From: SLRI01 sp964576715
Lineage (GTDB): Bacteria > Pseudomonadota > Alphaproteobacteria > Geminicoccales > Geminicoccaceae
Reading direction: 5' to 3'
Assembly (NCBI GenBank): GCA_964576715.1
Contig: CAZNWE010000008.1
Coordinates: 1 to 64,000 of the forward strand
DNA length: 64,000 nt
Part shown: positions 17,271 to 26,134 of the stretch, one piece after another
Position numbering within the stretch: the first letter of the stretch is position 1
How the letters are laid out: each line of letters begins with the position of its first letter
The notes under the pieces: model-generated
What the model saw: the letters and a program-made list of their open reading frames with translations, nothing else
The model's database searches: none
Told to the model about the DNA's origin: nothing
Program-made: the position numbers and the translations under genes

Positions 17271-17941
17271 CGGACTTGCCGATGAGCGGCCGCATGTCTC
17301 GATATCGTGTTGACCCTGGTTCGTTGCAGGCGGCGGAGCTGTCGGTGGGCACAGGTCTGATGCCGGCGAGAGTCTCGCGATGGCGTGCCGCGCGGTGCTC
17401 GGGCGGGCACAATCAACGCCATCTCGGCGATCCCTCGTGGTTGCTTTGTCAGCATGCAACGCGAGCCCTTCCAGTGGGCCTGGTCGGAGCGCCCGGGGCG
17501 GCATCGGTCGACGTGACAGCGCTCACTGACCGACGGCAGCTAGCGGCGATCGGGGCCATAAACTGGTTGTCGCCACGATCAGTCGTCGTGCCGACCACCC
17601 CGGCATGGAGCCGATGCACAACGCTGTCGTTGTCCCGAGATGCGTTCAGCGCATTCCCGGTCTGCCCGAGCCCCGAGTTCAGCCAGAACGTGCCGGCCTA
17701 TGGTTTCGTTGCGACAGCGCGTTGGTCGGCCGGGAAGGGCCGAATCGGCCGCATTGGCTATCGGCAACGACGGCCCGCTGTTTGCATCGCGCCGTGGCCA
17801 TGGTCGCCTCGGCTATGGTCTGGATCGTTCACGACGCCGGGGGCCGGACTGCGGAGAATGCGCTTCGTTTGCGTCGATCGAGCAGTCCTGGCGCACGCGT
17901 CCGACAGAGAGCATCGGCCCATCGGATGCTGCGCAAGGCGG
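17271..17941. other. 671 bp without a recognisable gene
   Basis: This stretch runs between livF and the 3' end of the transposase-like gene. Open frames exist on both strands, but none has a ribosome-binding site with family-like sequence. There are no T-run terminators or tRNA-like folds that I can see. It may be the decayed flank of the transposase-like gene. Confidence 0.5.
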
Positions 17942-18862
17942 TTAGGCGGTCGCTTGGCGCGCCTTGTACCAACAGCTGTGGACCCAAAGATGCCTGGTGG
18001 CCGGGCCGCGAAACGCTGCCAGGAACTGGCGGAAGTCCGCGACGATTGCCAGGCAGCGCGCAGAACTTTCCACTCGTGGTCCGCGGTTGGAGGCGTGACC
18101 TTTTGCGGCTGGCAACTGCAAAGTCCTTGCCGTGATGCCGGGGTCATCAACTGGAGCGACGGCGGGCGACTCATCGGCGGGCTGGGGTATGCTCGATGGC
18201 GCGCGGTTGGGCGCGCCGGGGGCTACGGCCGGCAAAGGCAGCGCAATGCGGTGAGGGGTCATGGGGTCGGGCAGGGGTACCTGCAGCTGACGATAATCGA
18301 TCCACCGGAGGCGATCCGGTGCTGGGTAAAGCGTCGGGGCGCGCTCGTGAGCGACCCATTCGCGGGACGCCTTGCGGGATTCTCGAAGAACGACGGTGGC
18401 CCTGGCCACGGATTGTGGGGCGTCGCCCGTGGTCGGGTTGTCCATGCTGTCCCAGATAGCCGCGATCAGGCGCCGCCAGCGCCAGACGGTCATGCGATCG
18501 AGCCCGAGCCTGGCGCCAAGACGGCGACAGGAATCGGGCACGCTGGCAAGCATGTCGATGGCCACTTGGCGCAGTTTGTCGAGCGAATGCACATGGGCAA
18601 GTGGTGTTCCGGTCGCCGCTGTGCAGGTACGCCGGCAAGTGCGGCAGTTGGCGCGGCGGAGCCCGCGCCGCGAATGCCCCCAGCTTCGCAGGGCACGACC
18701 GCCGCAATGCTTGCAGGTCGTCAGCCGCGTCTTCGAGAGCTCGAGCGCCGCGAGCCTGGCGAAGAACACCCTGTCGGGCACGACCGCCTCGAGCAGCGTC
18801 GGCTCGTGGTCGGTCGTCAGCGCCGTCGCCGCGACCCGTCCAGCCATGATCAGGGTCGTCAT
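17942..18862 (-). CDS. Transposase-like protein with IS1595-type N-terminus, catalytic core not evident
   Basis: The 306-residue product starts with a zinc-ribbon (TTCKHCGGRALRSWG and CRTCRRT), then TGTPLAH and a helix-turn-helix ending RMTVWRWRRLI, as in IS1595-type transposases. The middle keeps a weak RESRKASREW segment, but the acidic residue expected before it is absent and no DDE triad is clear. The C-terminus (FRQFLAAFRGPATRHLW) again resembles the family. ATG 18862 is preceded by GAGAGGTG. No terminal inverted repeats or target duplications were found. It is either decayed or a domesticated DNA-binding derivative. It splits the plus-strand island between the transporter and hyuA. Confidence 0.6.
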   Translation of the reverse strand: MTTLIMAGRVAATALTTDHEPTLLEAVVPDRVFFARLAALELSKTRLTTCKHCGGRALRSWGHSRRGLRRANCRTCRRTCTAATGTPLAHVHSLDKLRQVAIDMLASVPDSCRRLGARLGLDRMTVWRWRRLIAAIWDSMDNPTTGDAPQSVARATVVLRESRKASREWVAHERAPTLYPAPDRLRWIDYRQLQVPLPDPMTPHRIALPLPAVAPGAPNRAPSSIPQPADESPAVAPVDDPGITARTLQLPAAKGHASNRGPRVESSARCLAIVADFRQFLAAFRGPATRHLWVHSCWYKARQATA

Positions 18863-18880
18863 GTCACACCTCTCGTTGGC
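18858..18880 (-). repeat. Possible CATGTCAC repeat at the transposase-like start
   Basis: The plus strand reads GTCATGTCAC, seven bases, then GTTGGC, the same layout as the other copies but with a different middle. Its GTGACATG complement overlaps the gene's own start codon, and the middle supplies the GAGAGG ribosome-binding site. The match could therefore be partly chance. Confidence 0.4.
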
Positions 18881-19020
18881 GGTTCGATCATCGGACCATC
18901 GCAGCAAGAATTTGACGGGAGGTTGACAGCTCGCCTTCGGTCGATCGATCTCGAGGCCGAACTGTCGGTCGAACGGCGGAAGGGCTGCTCGCAGTTCGGC
19001 GCTATTGTCCGAGGTGTTGC

Positions 19021-21075
19021 GTGACCAGCCTCGGCATCGACGTTGGCGGCACCTTTACGGACCTCATGGTCGTGGACGCCGACGGCCACATCCGCATCAT
19101 CAAGACCCCGACGACGGTGAATAACCAAGCCGACGGCGTCATGCAGGCGATCGTCGCCTCGGGTATCCCACTTTCGGCAGTCACATCACTGGTGCACGGG
19201 ACGACGACCACCACCAACGCTTTTCTCGAGCGCAAGGTGGCGAAGGTCGGGCTGATCACCACCAGGGGGTTCAGGGACGTTCTCGAGCTCGGTCGGCGCA
19301 CGCGACCCGCCCCCTACGGCATGACCGGGACGTTCGAGCCGCTGATCGAGCGGCCCTTTCGATTGACGGTGGGCGAGCGCATAAGCGCTGAGGGCGAGGT
19401 CCTGGAGGCGCTCGACCCGTCCGAGGTGGTCGCTTGTGCCCGATCGCTGTTGGCGTTCGGCGTCGAGGCCGTGGTCATCCATTTCTTGCATGCTTACGCC
19501 AACCCGGCACACGAACTGCAGGCCGAGGCTGCGGTCAGGAGTGTGTGGCCGAACCGCTACGTGACCACCGGCCACAAGATCCTTTCCGAGTACCGCGAAT
19601 ACGAGCGCGGCTGCACGGCATCGGTCAACGCCGCCGTCCAGCCCGTCCTCGACCGGTATGTCACCAGCCTCGGTGGTCGACTGCGCGGCGCGGGCTATCG
19701 CCATGCATTGCTCGTCGTCCAGGGCAATGGCGGCACGCTGCCGGCGGAGCTGGTAATCGACGACGCGGTCAAGACGCTGATGTCGGGACCGGCCGCCGGG
19801 GTCATCGCCGCTGCCTGGACGGCGCGCCATGCCGGCTTTCGCGACGTGATCACCTACGACATGGGCGGCACCAGCTCCGACGTGGCGCTCGTCCTCGACG
19901 GCGTGCCCAGCGTCAGCAACGAACTCGAGCTCGACTACGCCATGCCGGTTCATGTGCCAATGGTCGACGTCAACACGCTCGGGGCCGGTGGCGGCTCGAT
20001 CGCCCGCATCGACGAGGCGGGGCTGTTGCAGGTCGGCCCGCAGAGTGCTGGCGCCGATCCAGGCCCGATCGCCTATGGCCGCGGCGGCTGCAGTCCCACC
20101 ATCACCGACGCCAATCTGGTCCTCGGTCGACTTCCCGCGGACCGCCTCACGGCAGTGGACGAGCCGGTTTCGCGAGCGGGAATCGAAGCGATCATGCTGC
20201 GGGCGATCGGGGTGCCCCTCGGTCTCGACGCGATCGAGGCAGCCGCCGCGATCGTCCGCGTCGCGAACGACCGGATGGCAAGCGCCATCCGCCTGACATC
20301 AGTTGCTCGCGGCCACGATCCGCGCGACTTCGTGCTCTTCGCTTTCGGTGGCGCCGGGCCGCTGCATGCGGCGGCCTTGGCCCGCGAACTCGGCATTCCC
20401 AAGGTGCTCGTGCCACCCCGGCCCGGCGTTACCAACGCACTCGGCTGCCTGGTGGCCGACGCCCGCCACGATTTCGTTCGCACCTTGAACCGGCCGGTCG
20501 CGACCCTCGACATGGCCGAGTTGCGTGCCGTGGCACTAACGCAGCGAGCCAGCGGCCAGGCGGCGTTGCAGCGCGAGACGACGCCGATCGTCGGCGAAAC
20601 GCTGCTGCTGGCGGCGGACATGCAGTTTCGCGGGCAGACGCATTTGATCCGTGTCGACCTGCCCGCCGCCCCACTGATCGCCGGCGAGATGAGCCTGAAT
20701 GACCTGCACGAGCGGTTTGCCGAGGCGTATTTCAGGCGCTTTGCGGTGCGTCTGCCGGAGGTCGGCGCCATGCTGGTCAACCTGGTCACAACCTTGATCG
20801 GCCACCGCCCGGCACTCGACCCGCACGCCCTGATCGGCGACGACGATCGCGCGGTCAGCTTGGCGGACGCCCGAATCGCGGAACGGTCCGTCTGGTTCAC
20901 CGGCTCCACCCACGCCACGCCGGTCTATAACCGTTCCCGGCTGCCGCTCGGCGCACGATTCTCAGGGCCGGCGGTATTACAGCAGGTCGATGCCACGACC
21001 GTCATCGAGCCTGGCGACACGGTCGAGGTCGATCGGCTCGGCAACCTGATCATCAGCGTCGTAGAGGCTGGCTAG
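19021..21075 (+). CDS. hyuA: Hydantoinase/oxoprolinase family protein, subunit A
   Basis: The 684-residue product is a HyuA/oxoprolinase-N type protein. It opens with LGIDVGGTFTDLMVVD, the ASKHA-type nucleotide-binding site, carries HGTTTTTNAFLERK near residue 60, YDMGGTSSDVALV near 280 and VNTLGAGGGSIA near 320. Subunit A with subunit B hydrolyses or carboxylates cyclic amides or ketones at the expense of ATP (N-methylhydantoin, 5-oxoproline, acetophenone). The start is GTG 19021. TTGACA at 18923-18928 lies upstream without a clear -10. In this island it could open a lactam made by the ring reductase; that is inference. Confidence 0.9.
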   Translation: MTSLGIDVGGTFTDLMVVDADGHIRIIKTPTTVNNQADGVMQAIVASGIPLSAVTSLVHGTTTTTNAFLERKVAKVGLITTRGFRDVLELGRRTRPAPYGMTGTFEPLIERPFRLTVGERISAEGEVLEALDPSEVVACARSLLAFGVEAVVIHFLHAYANPAHELQAEAAVRSVWPNRYVTTGHKILSEYREYERGCTASVNAAVQPVLDRYVTSLGGRLRGAGYRHALLVVQGNGGTLPAELVIDDAVKTLMSGPAAGVIAAAWTARHAGFRDVITYDMGGTSSDVALVLDGVPSVSNELELDYAMPVHVPMVDVNTLGAGGGSIARIDEAGLLQVGPQSAGADPGPIAYGRGGCSPTITDANLVLGRLPADRLTAVDEPVSRAGIEAIMLRAIGVPLGLDAIEAAAAIVRVANDRMASAIRLTSVARGHDPRDFVLFAFGGAGPLHAAALARELGIPKVLVPPRPGVTNALGCLVADARHDFVRTLNRPVATLDMAELRAVALTQRASGQAALQRETTPIVGETLLLAADMQFRGQTHLIRVDLPAAPLIAGEMSLNDLHERFAEAYFRRFAVRLPEVGAMLVNLVTTLIGHRPALDPHALIGDDDRAVSLADARIAERSVWFTGSTHATPVYNRSRLPLGARFSGPAVLQQVDATTVIEPGDTVEVDRLGNLIISVVEAG

Positions 21076-21212
21076 ATGCCTGGTCGAGCACCGCAACGCC
21101 AAGGCCCGCAGCTCGTGGCCATCAACCGGCAAGTGCGCACAAATGCGTGGATCACGGGACGTGTCGTCGCGGTCGCAGCGGTTGGTCGGGACCATGGTGT
21201 CCCGGCTGCACC

Positions 21213-21289
21213 GGCATGTCACGGAACGCGTTGGCACTTCCCGCAGTGCGATCCGCGCGGGCTCTCGGCATGTCACATATGTCGTGGGC
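21213..21289 (-). repeat. Two CATGTCAC repeats in the 329-bp hyuA-hyuB gap
   Basis: The gap 21076-21404 has no gene. It holds copies at 21213-21235 (GGCATGTCACGGA, ACGC, GTTGGC, the closest match to consensus) and 21267-21289, 54 bp apart and in the same orientation. The spacer contains TCCGCGCGGGC. hyuA and hyuB are usually adjacent or overlapping, so a gap of this size with repeats suggests insertion. Confidence 0.75.
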
Positions 21290-21404
21290 AGGATGCTGGC
21301 CGGCCGGTGGCCGCCCGCGGTGAGGCGGTTGGCTTTGCCCCGTTCGCGATGCGTTCGCCCGAGGCGGCGGCGGAGAGAATGAGGCAATCGCCTGGATTCG
21401 ACCG

Positions 21405-23057
21405 ATGCCCCTCGACCCCATAACGCTCACCGTCATCCGCTCGGGCCTTGTTCAGGTTTGCAACGAGATGGACGTCGCCTTCAGCCGAGCCGCGTTCTCG
21501 CCGGTGATCGCCGAGGCCAACGACCGCTCGGACGGCATCTATGCGTTGGACGACGGTGCCTTGATCGCCCAGGGCGAACTCGGCTTGCCGATCTTTGTCG
21601 GCACCATGCAGGACAGCACCAAGGCGGTGATCGACAAGATCAGGGCCGGCGAGACCGCAGAACCCGAACCCGACGACGTCTACATTGTCAACGATCCCTA
21701 TCTCGGCGGCACCCACCTCATGGATGTTCGCTTCATCAAGCCCTTTTTCTACAAGGGCGAGCACTGGTGCTGGCTCGCCAATACCGGCCATTGGCCGGAT
21801 ATCGGCGGTGCCGTCCCCGGCGGGTTTTCGGCCAGTGCTACCGAGATCGAGCAGGAGGGCCTGCGCCTGCCACCGGTCAAGCTGTTCAAGCGGGGGCGAA
21901 TGGATCCCGAGATCTACGCCATCGTGATGGCCAACATCCGGGTTGCCGATCAACGCATCGGGGACATCAAGGCCCAGGCCGCAGCCCTCGAGATCGGCGC
22001 CCGACGCCTCACCGCGCTGCTCGAGCGCTACGGCGAGGACACCGTGAAGGCGGCCATCGGCGAACTGCGCACCGCGGCCGCCAAGCAAATGCGGGCCAAG
22101 ATCGAGGTGCTCCCCGACGGCTGCTACCAAGGCACCGCCTGGGTGGACAGCGACGGTGTGGTCGACGAGCCGCTCGCCATCCGCCTCACCGTCAGCAAAA
22201 GCGACGACACGCTGACCTTCGACCTCGGCGACAGCTCACCCGCCTGCCAGGGCCCGATGAACTCGGTCATCGCCACCACCCGCAGCGCCATCTACCTTGC
22301 CGTCAAGCACATCTGGCCCGAGGTGCCGATCAACGCCGGCATGTTCGAACCACTCACCATCATCGAGCCTCGCGGCACCTTCCTCTACGCCGACTACCCG
22401 CGGCCCGTCTCGGGTTGTGCTGCCGAGGTTTCGCAGCGCATCGCCGAGGCGGTTTTTGCGGCTCTCGTCCAGGCCATTCCCGACCGCGTTACGGCTGCTC
22501 CCGCCGGCACCTCGGGCAATCTCGCCCTCGGCGGCTACGATCCGCGCAAGGGCCGAGCCTACGTCATGTACCACATCACCGGGGGCGGCTATGGCGGCAA
22601 TGCCCGGACCGACGGTCTCAGCTACGGCTGTTCGACCATCGGCATCTCGAAATCGGCGCCGCTCGAGGTGATGGAGCAGCAATACCCCATCCTCTTTCAG
22701 GAATATGCGCTGCGCGAGGGTTCCGGCGGTGCCGGCGAGCATCGCGGCGGCATGGGTCTGCGCTACGCCATCACGTTGCGCCGCGGCAGCGCCAATGTCA
22801 GCTTCGTCATGGACCACGGCCGCTTCGGCCCGCAGGGCGCGCTAGGCGGCGAGGACGGGGCGCCGAACCGCATCGAGATCCGCTACCAGGACGGTCGCCG
22901 AGAGACCCCGCTGCACCTGTCCAAGGCGCAGAACATCCGCATCGAGGCAGGCGACACGATCCACATCGAGACGCCGGGCGGCGGCGGCTATGGCGATCCG
23001 AGCAGGCGCGACGCGGCTCTGGTCAGCCGCGACAAACGGCGTGGCTATCTCGGCTGA
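21405..23057 (+). CDS. hyuB: Hydantoinase/oxoprolinase family protein, subunit B
   Basis: The 550-residue product is a HyuB-type protein. It begins with the LDPITLTVIRSGL block, followed by FSPVIAEANDRSDGIYALD, then NDPYLGGTHLMDVRFIKPFF near residue 100, and ends with ETPGGGGYGDPSRRD, all hallmarks of the family. It forms the complex with HyuA. The start at ATG 21405 matches the family consensus. Its 3' end overlaps the convergent cupin pseudogene by 13 bp. Confidence 0.9.
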   Translation: MPLDPITLTVIRSGLVQVCNEMDVAFSRAAFSPVIAEANDRSDGIYALDDGALIAQGELGLPIFVGTMQDSTKAVIDKIRAGETAEPEPDDVYIVNDPYLGGTHLMDVRFIKPFFYKGEHWCWLANTGHWPDIGGAVPGGFSASATEIEQEGLRLPPVKLFKRGRMDPEIYAIVMANIRVADQRIGDIKAQAAALEIGARRLTALLERYGEDTVKAAIGELRTAAAKQMRAKIEVLPDGCYQGTAWVDSDGVVDEPLAIRLTVSKSDDTLTFDLGDSSPACQGPMNSVIATTRSAIYLAVKHIWPEVPINAGMFEPLTIIEPRGTFLYADYPRPVSGCAAEVSQRIAEAVFAALVQAIPDRVTAAPAGTSGNLALGGYDPRKGRAYVMYHITGGGYGGNARTDGLSYGCSTIGISKSAPLEVMEQQYPILFQEYALREGSGGAGEHRGGMGLRYAITLRRGSANVSFVMDHGRFGPQGALGGEDGAPNRIEIRYQDGRRETPLHLSKAQNIRIEAGDTIHIETPGGGGYGDPSRRDAALVSRDKRRGYLG

Positions 23058-23560
23058 GCATCCTTCGCGAGATAGTCGGCCACGTGCATGCGTGTCATGT
23101 CCTGTTCATCCACCGCGAAGAAGTCGCCCTTGATGAACACGAGCTTTCGACCGAGCCGCGGAAAGTGGCCGACATCCATGCCCGAGCGCTCGCCACCCAT
23201 CAGATAGACGAGATCCCCGTCGAACGGATTGGTCAGGTGATGGGCGATGCCGGGGGCCGGAAAGCCCATGAAGTCGCCGGGCCCAACCTCGACCACCGCG
23301 TCGCCGATCTCGGCCCGGCCACGACCCGAGAGGATGCAGACGAACTCCTCGTCCCACTCGTGGCTGTATTAGACGAAGCTTTCCTTCCCGGGCGGCACCC
23401 TGGCCAGCGTGAGCACCGTTCTGCTCAGGCCGGCCAGCATCGAAAGCGGCTTCAAGAAGACATCCCAGTCGGGGTTCCACGGGTGCTGCATGTGCACCTC
23501 CGGCAGCTCGGCGATAGCACTCGCCTTGTGCAAGGGCTTGGGCGCGGGAAGCGCCTCCAT
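23045..23560 (-). pseudogene. Cupin domain protein interrupted by an in-frame stop
   Basis: Read from ATG 23560 (GAAGGAA upstream), the frame runs MEALPAPKPLHKASAIAEL to PGKESFV, then meets TAA at 23369-23371. It continues in the same frame as YSHEWDEEFVCILSGRG, GDFMGFPAPGIAHHL and on to a stop at 23045. The family normally has a tyrosine or histidine just where the stop lies, so one base change explains it. The two halves together make a 171-residue cupin with metal-site residues in HEWDEEF and the later HHL. It is a recent pseudogene, a sequencing error or a recoded codon. A truncated C-terminal protein from GTG 23296 is conceivable. Confidence 0.75.
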
Positions 23561-23690
23561 GTCTTATTCCTTCACGTGTGGCTGACTGCCCTGATGCCGC
23601 GCATGGCACTGCGCCGACAATCGCTTTTCGCCGATCCGGACGACGCAGCCGGTGCCGGCGTGACGGATGCCGGGATCGGCTGGCCGTCGA

Positions 23691-24284
23691 TCAGCTCGAG
23701 AAACCCCGCCGATCACAAAAGTCGTTCGCTTCGTCGCACGCGATCTCCATCCAGTCGTAGAACACGCGCGGGTCGCCCTCGATCGCCAGGAGGATCCGAT
23801 GCGCTGGCCGCAGCTGTGCCAAGGTCTGCTCGATTTGCGCAAAGAAGGACTCGCGGCCGCAGCTGGAGCTGGCACCCGGGATCACCGAGCGGAGATCATC
23901 GAGGTCGACATAAAGGGTGTCGTCGGTAACCCGGACGGAGTGCAGCATCGACGCGGTCTCTACAGAGAACCAGGAATAATAGCCCGCCGCCCGCTCCGTT
24001 TCGGTCGGTCCCATCAACAGCTGCTCGAGAGCGGTGCGTGCCGGCTCGCCGGTCGCTCGAACCGCGCGGACGACCGGGGCCACCATGCCGCAGGCGTCAT
24101 CCGCCTCGCCGAGACCCTCGCGGTTGAAGAAGACGGTGACGGTCTCGACGGCGCCGCCGACCGGCATCACCTCGCGCCCCGCCTTTTCGATCGGGCCGGT
24201 GCCGGCGCAGCCGAGCAGCAGTGCCAAGACGATGAGCCAGCCCGAGTGCCGGACCACGGTCGGGCCCGTCCAGTCCAGGCTCAT
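23691..24284 (-). CDS. GerMN-domain lipoprotein
   Basis: This is a 197-residue protein. A hydrophobic segment ending in the lipobox LLLGC near residues 22-26 marks it as an outer- or inner-membrane lipoprotein. The remainder matches the GerMN (sporulation/germination-type) domain: VTVFFNREG near residue 50, ALEQLLMGPTETERAAG in the middle, and VTDDTLYVDLDDLRSVIPGA. It overlaps the amidase gene by ATGA. In non-sporulating bacteria GerMN proteins usually accompany cell-wall enzymes, which fits the neighbour. Confidence 0.78.
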   Translation of the reverse strand: MSLDWTGPTVVRHSGWLIVLALLLGCAGTGPIEKAGREVMPVGGAVETVTVFFNREGLGEADDACGMVAPVVRAVRATGEPARTALEQLLMGPTETERAAGYYSWFSVETASMLHSVRVTDDTLYVDLDDLRSVIPGASSSCGRESFFAQIEQTLAQLRPAHRILLAIEGDPRVFYDWMEIACDEANDFCDRRGFSS

Positions 24285-24970
24285 CCGACGATCCGCATGA
24301 TCGACCGCTCCGGGTCCCAGACGATCTCCGCATCCTCGTCGAGACGCTTATCGAGGAGCACGGTGTCACCCTGTACCACCTTGAGGTGGCGGCCTTCGGG
24401 CGCGCCGGCGCTGGCCTCGAGCATCGCCTGCGCCTTCAAGAGGACTAGCTCGGCAATGTCGGCCTCGGTGCCGCCACCGACCACCGCCGCGCCCCGGTCG
24501 TTCGGGTTCGACGTCTTGTATTTGTGGCCGACGCTGAAGGCGATCAGCCCGCCGGACGGGAAGAACCGCTCGATGCTGTCGACCAGCACTCTTGCCAGCC
24601 GCGTTTGGCCGTCATCGCTCCTGGCGATCTCGGCGTGCGCCGGGTTGCTGACGAAGAGTGGCTCGAGCAGGATCGCCGGCATCGAGGTATATTTGAGGTT
24701 GCCGTCGCCGCGTCCGTTGTAGCCGCCGACCTTGATTCCGTCGTCGCCGCCGATCGGCACGCTGAACTCGCGATGGGTGGCCTGCGAATACCATTGGCCC
24801 CAGTTGCGGCTGGTGATCGACGCGTTCGAGCCGGTGATCACCACGACGTACGCGGCATGCGGCGAGGCCGAGGCGTTGAAATGCTGCTCGACATAGGCCA
24901 CCGCCCGATCGGCACTGGCCTGTCGCTGCCGCTGAATATAGTCGCCCTTGTAGAAGCGAACCTCATACAT
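24281..24970 (-). CDS. N-acetylmuramoyl-L-alanine amidase-like protein
   Basis: This 229-residue product resembles the Amidase_3 fold. It has ASADRAVAYVEQHFNAS near residue 18, VVITGSNASITSRNWGQWYS, and AILLEPLFVSNPAHAEI with the glutamate expected for zinc-amidases. Canonical zinc histidines are not all obvious in the part I can align, so catalysis is uncertain. It has no signal peptide. It sits directly upstream of, and overlaps, the GerM lipoprotein gene; the pair probably forms a small envelope operon. It is divergent from the metallopeptidase gene across 285 bp. Confidence 0.6.
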   Translation of the reverse strand: MYEVRFYKGDYIQRQRQASADRAVAYVEQHFNASASPHAAYVVVITGSNASITSRNWGQWYSQATHREFSVPIGGDDGIKVGGYNGRGDGNLKYTSMPAILLEPLFVSNPAHAEIARSDDGQTRLARVLVDSIERFFPSGGLIAFSVGHKYKTSNPNDRGAAVVGGGTEADIAELVLLKAQAMLEASAGAPEGRHLKVVQGDTVLLDKRLDEDAEIVWDPERSIMRIVG

Positions 24971-25255
24971 GCCACTTTCCTCCCAAGGTTTGGTTGTCGC
25001 GCCGCGACACGCCGCCGGCGCAGCCACCCGCCCGCCGGTTCCAGAGGAACGGTCGCCGCAATGCCACCGATGCACCCGAGTAAGCGTCGTTAACCGCGCA
25101 AACGTCAACCTTGACCGCTTGTCGGCCCGCTGTGGCCAGCTTGGCGCCGGCCATCCTGTCCGCGCAAACAGTGGCTGGCTGGCGATCTTCGTCGTTGACC
25201 ACACTGGGCCAATCGCACACATCACTTCTAGGTTATGGCGACGGGAGACGGGTTC

Positions 25256-26134
25256 ATGGAATGGCGCGGCCGTCGCGGCAGCAAGAACGTCATCGACATA
25301 CGTGGACGCGGTGCCGGCAGCCTCGGCCGTGGCGCGCGACGAGCCGGCGGGATCGGCGGCATCGGTGCCGTCGTCGTCATCCTGATCGGCCTCTTCCTCG
25401 GCGTCGACCTCACGCCGCTCCTGGGTGGTGGCGATGGCAGGCTCATGGCACCCGACGCGCCGTCGCAGTCGGCAGGCCCGGTCGGTGTCGACGATCCGGC
25501 GGCCACTTTCGTTTCCGTCGTCCTCGCCGATACGGAGGAGGTCTGGACGCATGAGTTCAGCCGCCGCGGTGCCACGTACCAGCCGCCCGAACTCGTCCTT
25601 TTCACCGGTGCCGTGAAGTCGGCTTGCGGCCTGACCGACGCGGCGGTCGGGCCGTTCTACTGCCCAGGCGACAAGCGGGTCTATCTCGATCTTGATTTCT
25701 TCCAAACGCTCGAGCACCGGCTCGGGGCTGGCGGCGACTTCGCGCGTGCCTACGTCGTCGCCCACGAGGTTGGCCACCATGTGCAGAACCTGATCGGGGT
25801 GATGGGCGCCACCACTGATGCTCGGTTGCGCGCGTCCCCGGCCGAGGCGAACGCCATCTCGGTCCTGGTCGAGCTGCAGGCGGACTGCTTCGCCGGCGTC
25901 TGGGCGCGAACTGCGCAAGAGATGTTCGGCTCGCTGGAGAAGGGCGACATCGACGAGGCGCTGAACGCCGCCTCGAGGATCGGTGACGACGTACTGCAGC
26001 GCCAGAGCCAGGGCTACGTCGTCCCGGACAGCTTCACCCACGGCAGCGCCGCCCAACGGCGCGGCTGGTTCCAGCGTGGCTTCGAGGTGGGCCAGATGGA
26101 AAGCTGCGACACGTTCTCGGCTGATCCATCCTGA
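25256..26134 (+). CDS. Neutral zinc metallopeptidase (YpfJ-like)
   Basis: The 292-residue product begins MEWRGRRGSKNVIDIRG, the typical N-terminus of this family, followed by one transmembrane span near residues 36-56. The zinc site HEVGHH is at residues 170-175, with ELQADCFAGVWA downstream supplying the further acidic residue. It would be a membrane-anchored peptidase facing the periplasm, of unknown substrate. An upstream in-frame ATG (25235) exists, but the family start is the second one. Confidence 0.88.
   Translation: MEWRGRRGSKNVIDIRGRGAGSLGRGARRAGGIGGIGAVVVILIGLFLGVDLTPLLGGGDGRLMAPDAPSQSAGPVGVDDPAATFVSVVLADTEEVWTHEFSRRGATYQPPELVLFTGAVKSACGLTDAAVGPFYCPGDKRVYLDLDFFQTLEHRLGAGGDFARAYVVAHEVGHHVQNLIGVMGATTDARLRASPAEANAISVLVELQADCFAGVWARTAQEMFGSLEKGDIDEALNAASRIGDDVLQRQSQGYVVPDSFTHGSAAQRRGWFQRGFEVGQMESCDTFSADPS

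Noticed and set aside
17942..18907. Complete insertion sequence
   Set aside because: No terminal inverted repeats or target duplication could be found around the gene, and the DDE residues are not evident.
17276..19024. Plus-strand open frame of about 580 codons over the transposase-like gene
   Set aside because: It has no recognisable domain and is antisense to a frame with zinc-ribbon and helix-turn-helix motifs.
6092..21289. Repeat pairs as a CRISPR array
   Set aside because: Copies are imperfect, in both orientations, at most three per locus with spacers of unequal length, and no cas gene is present.
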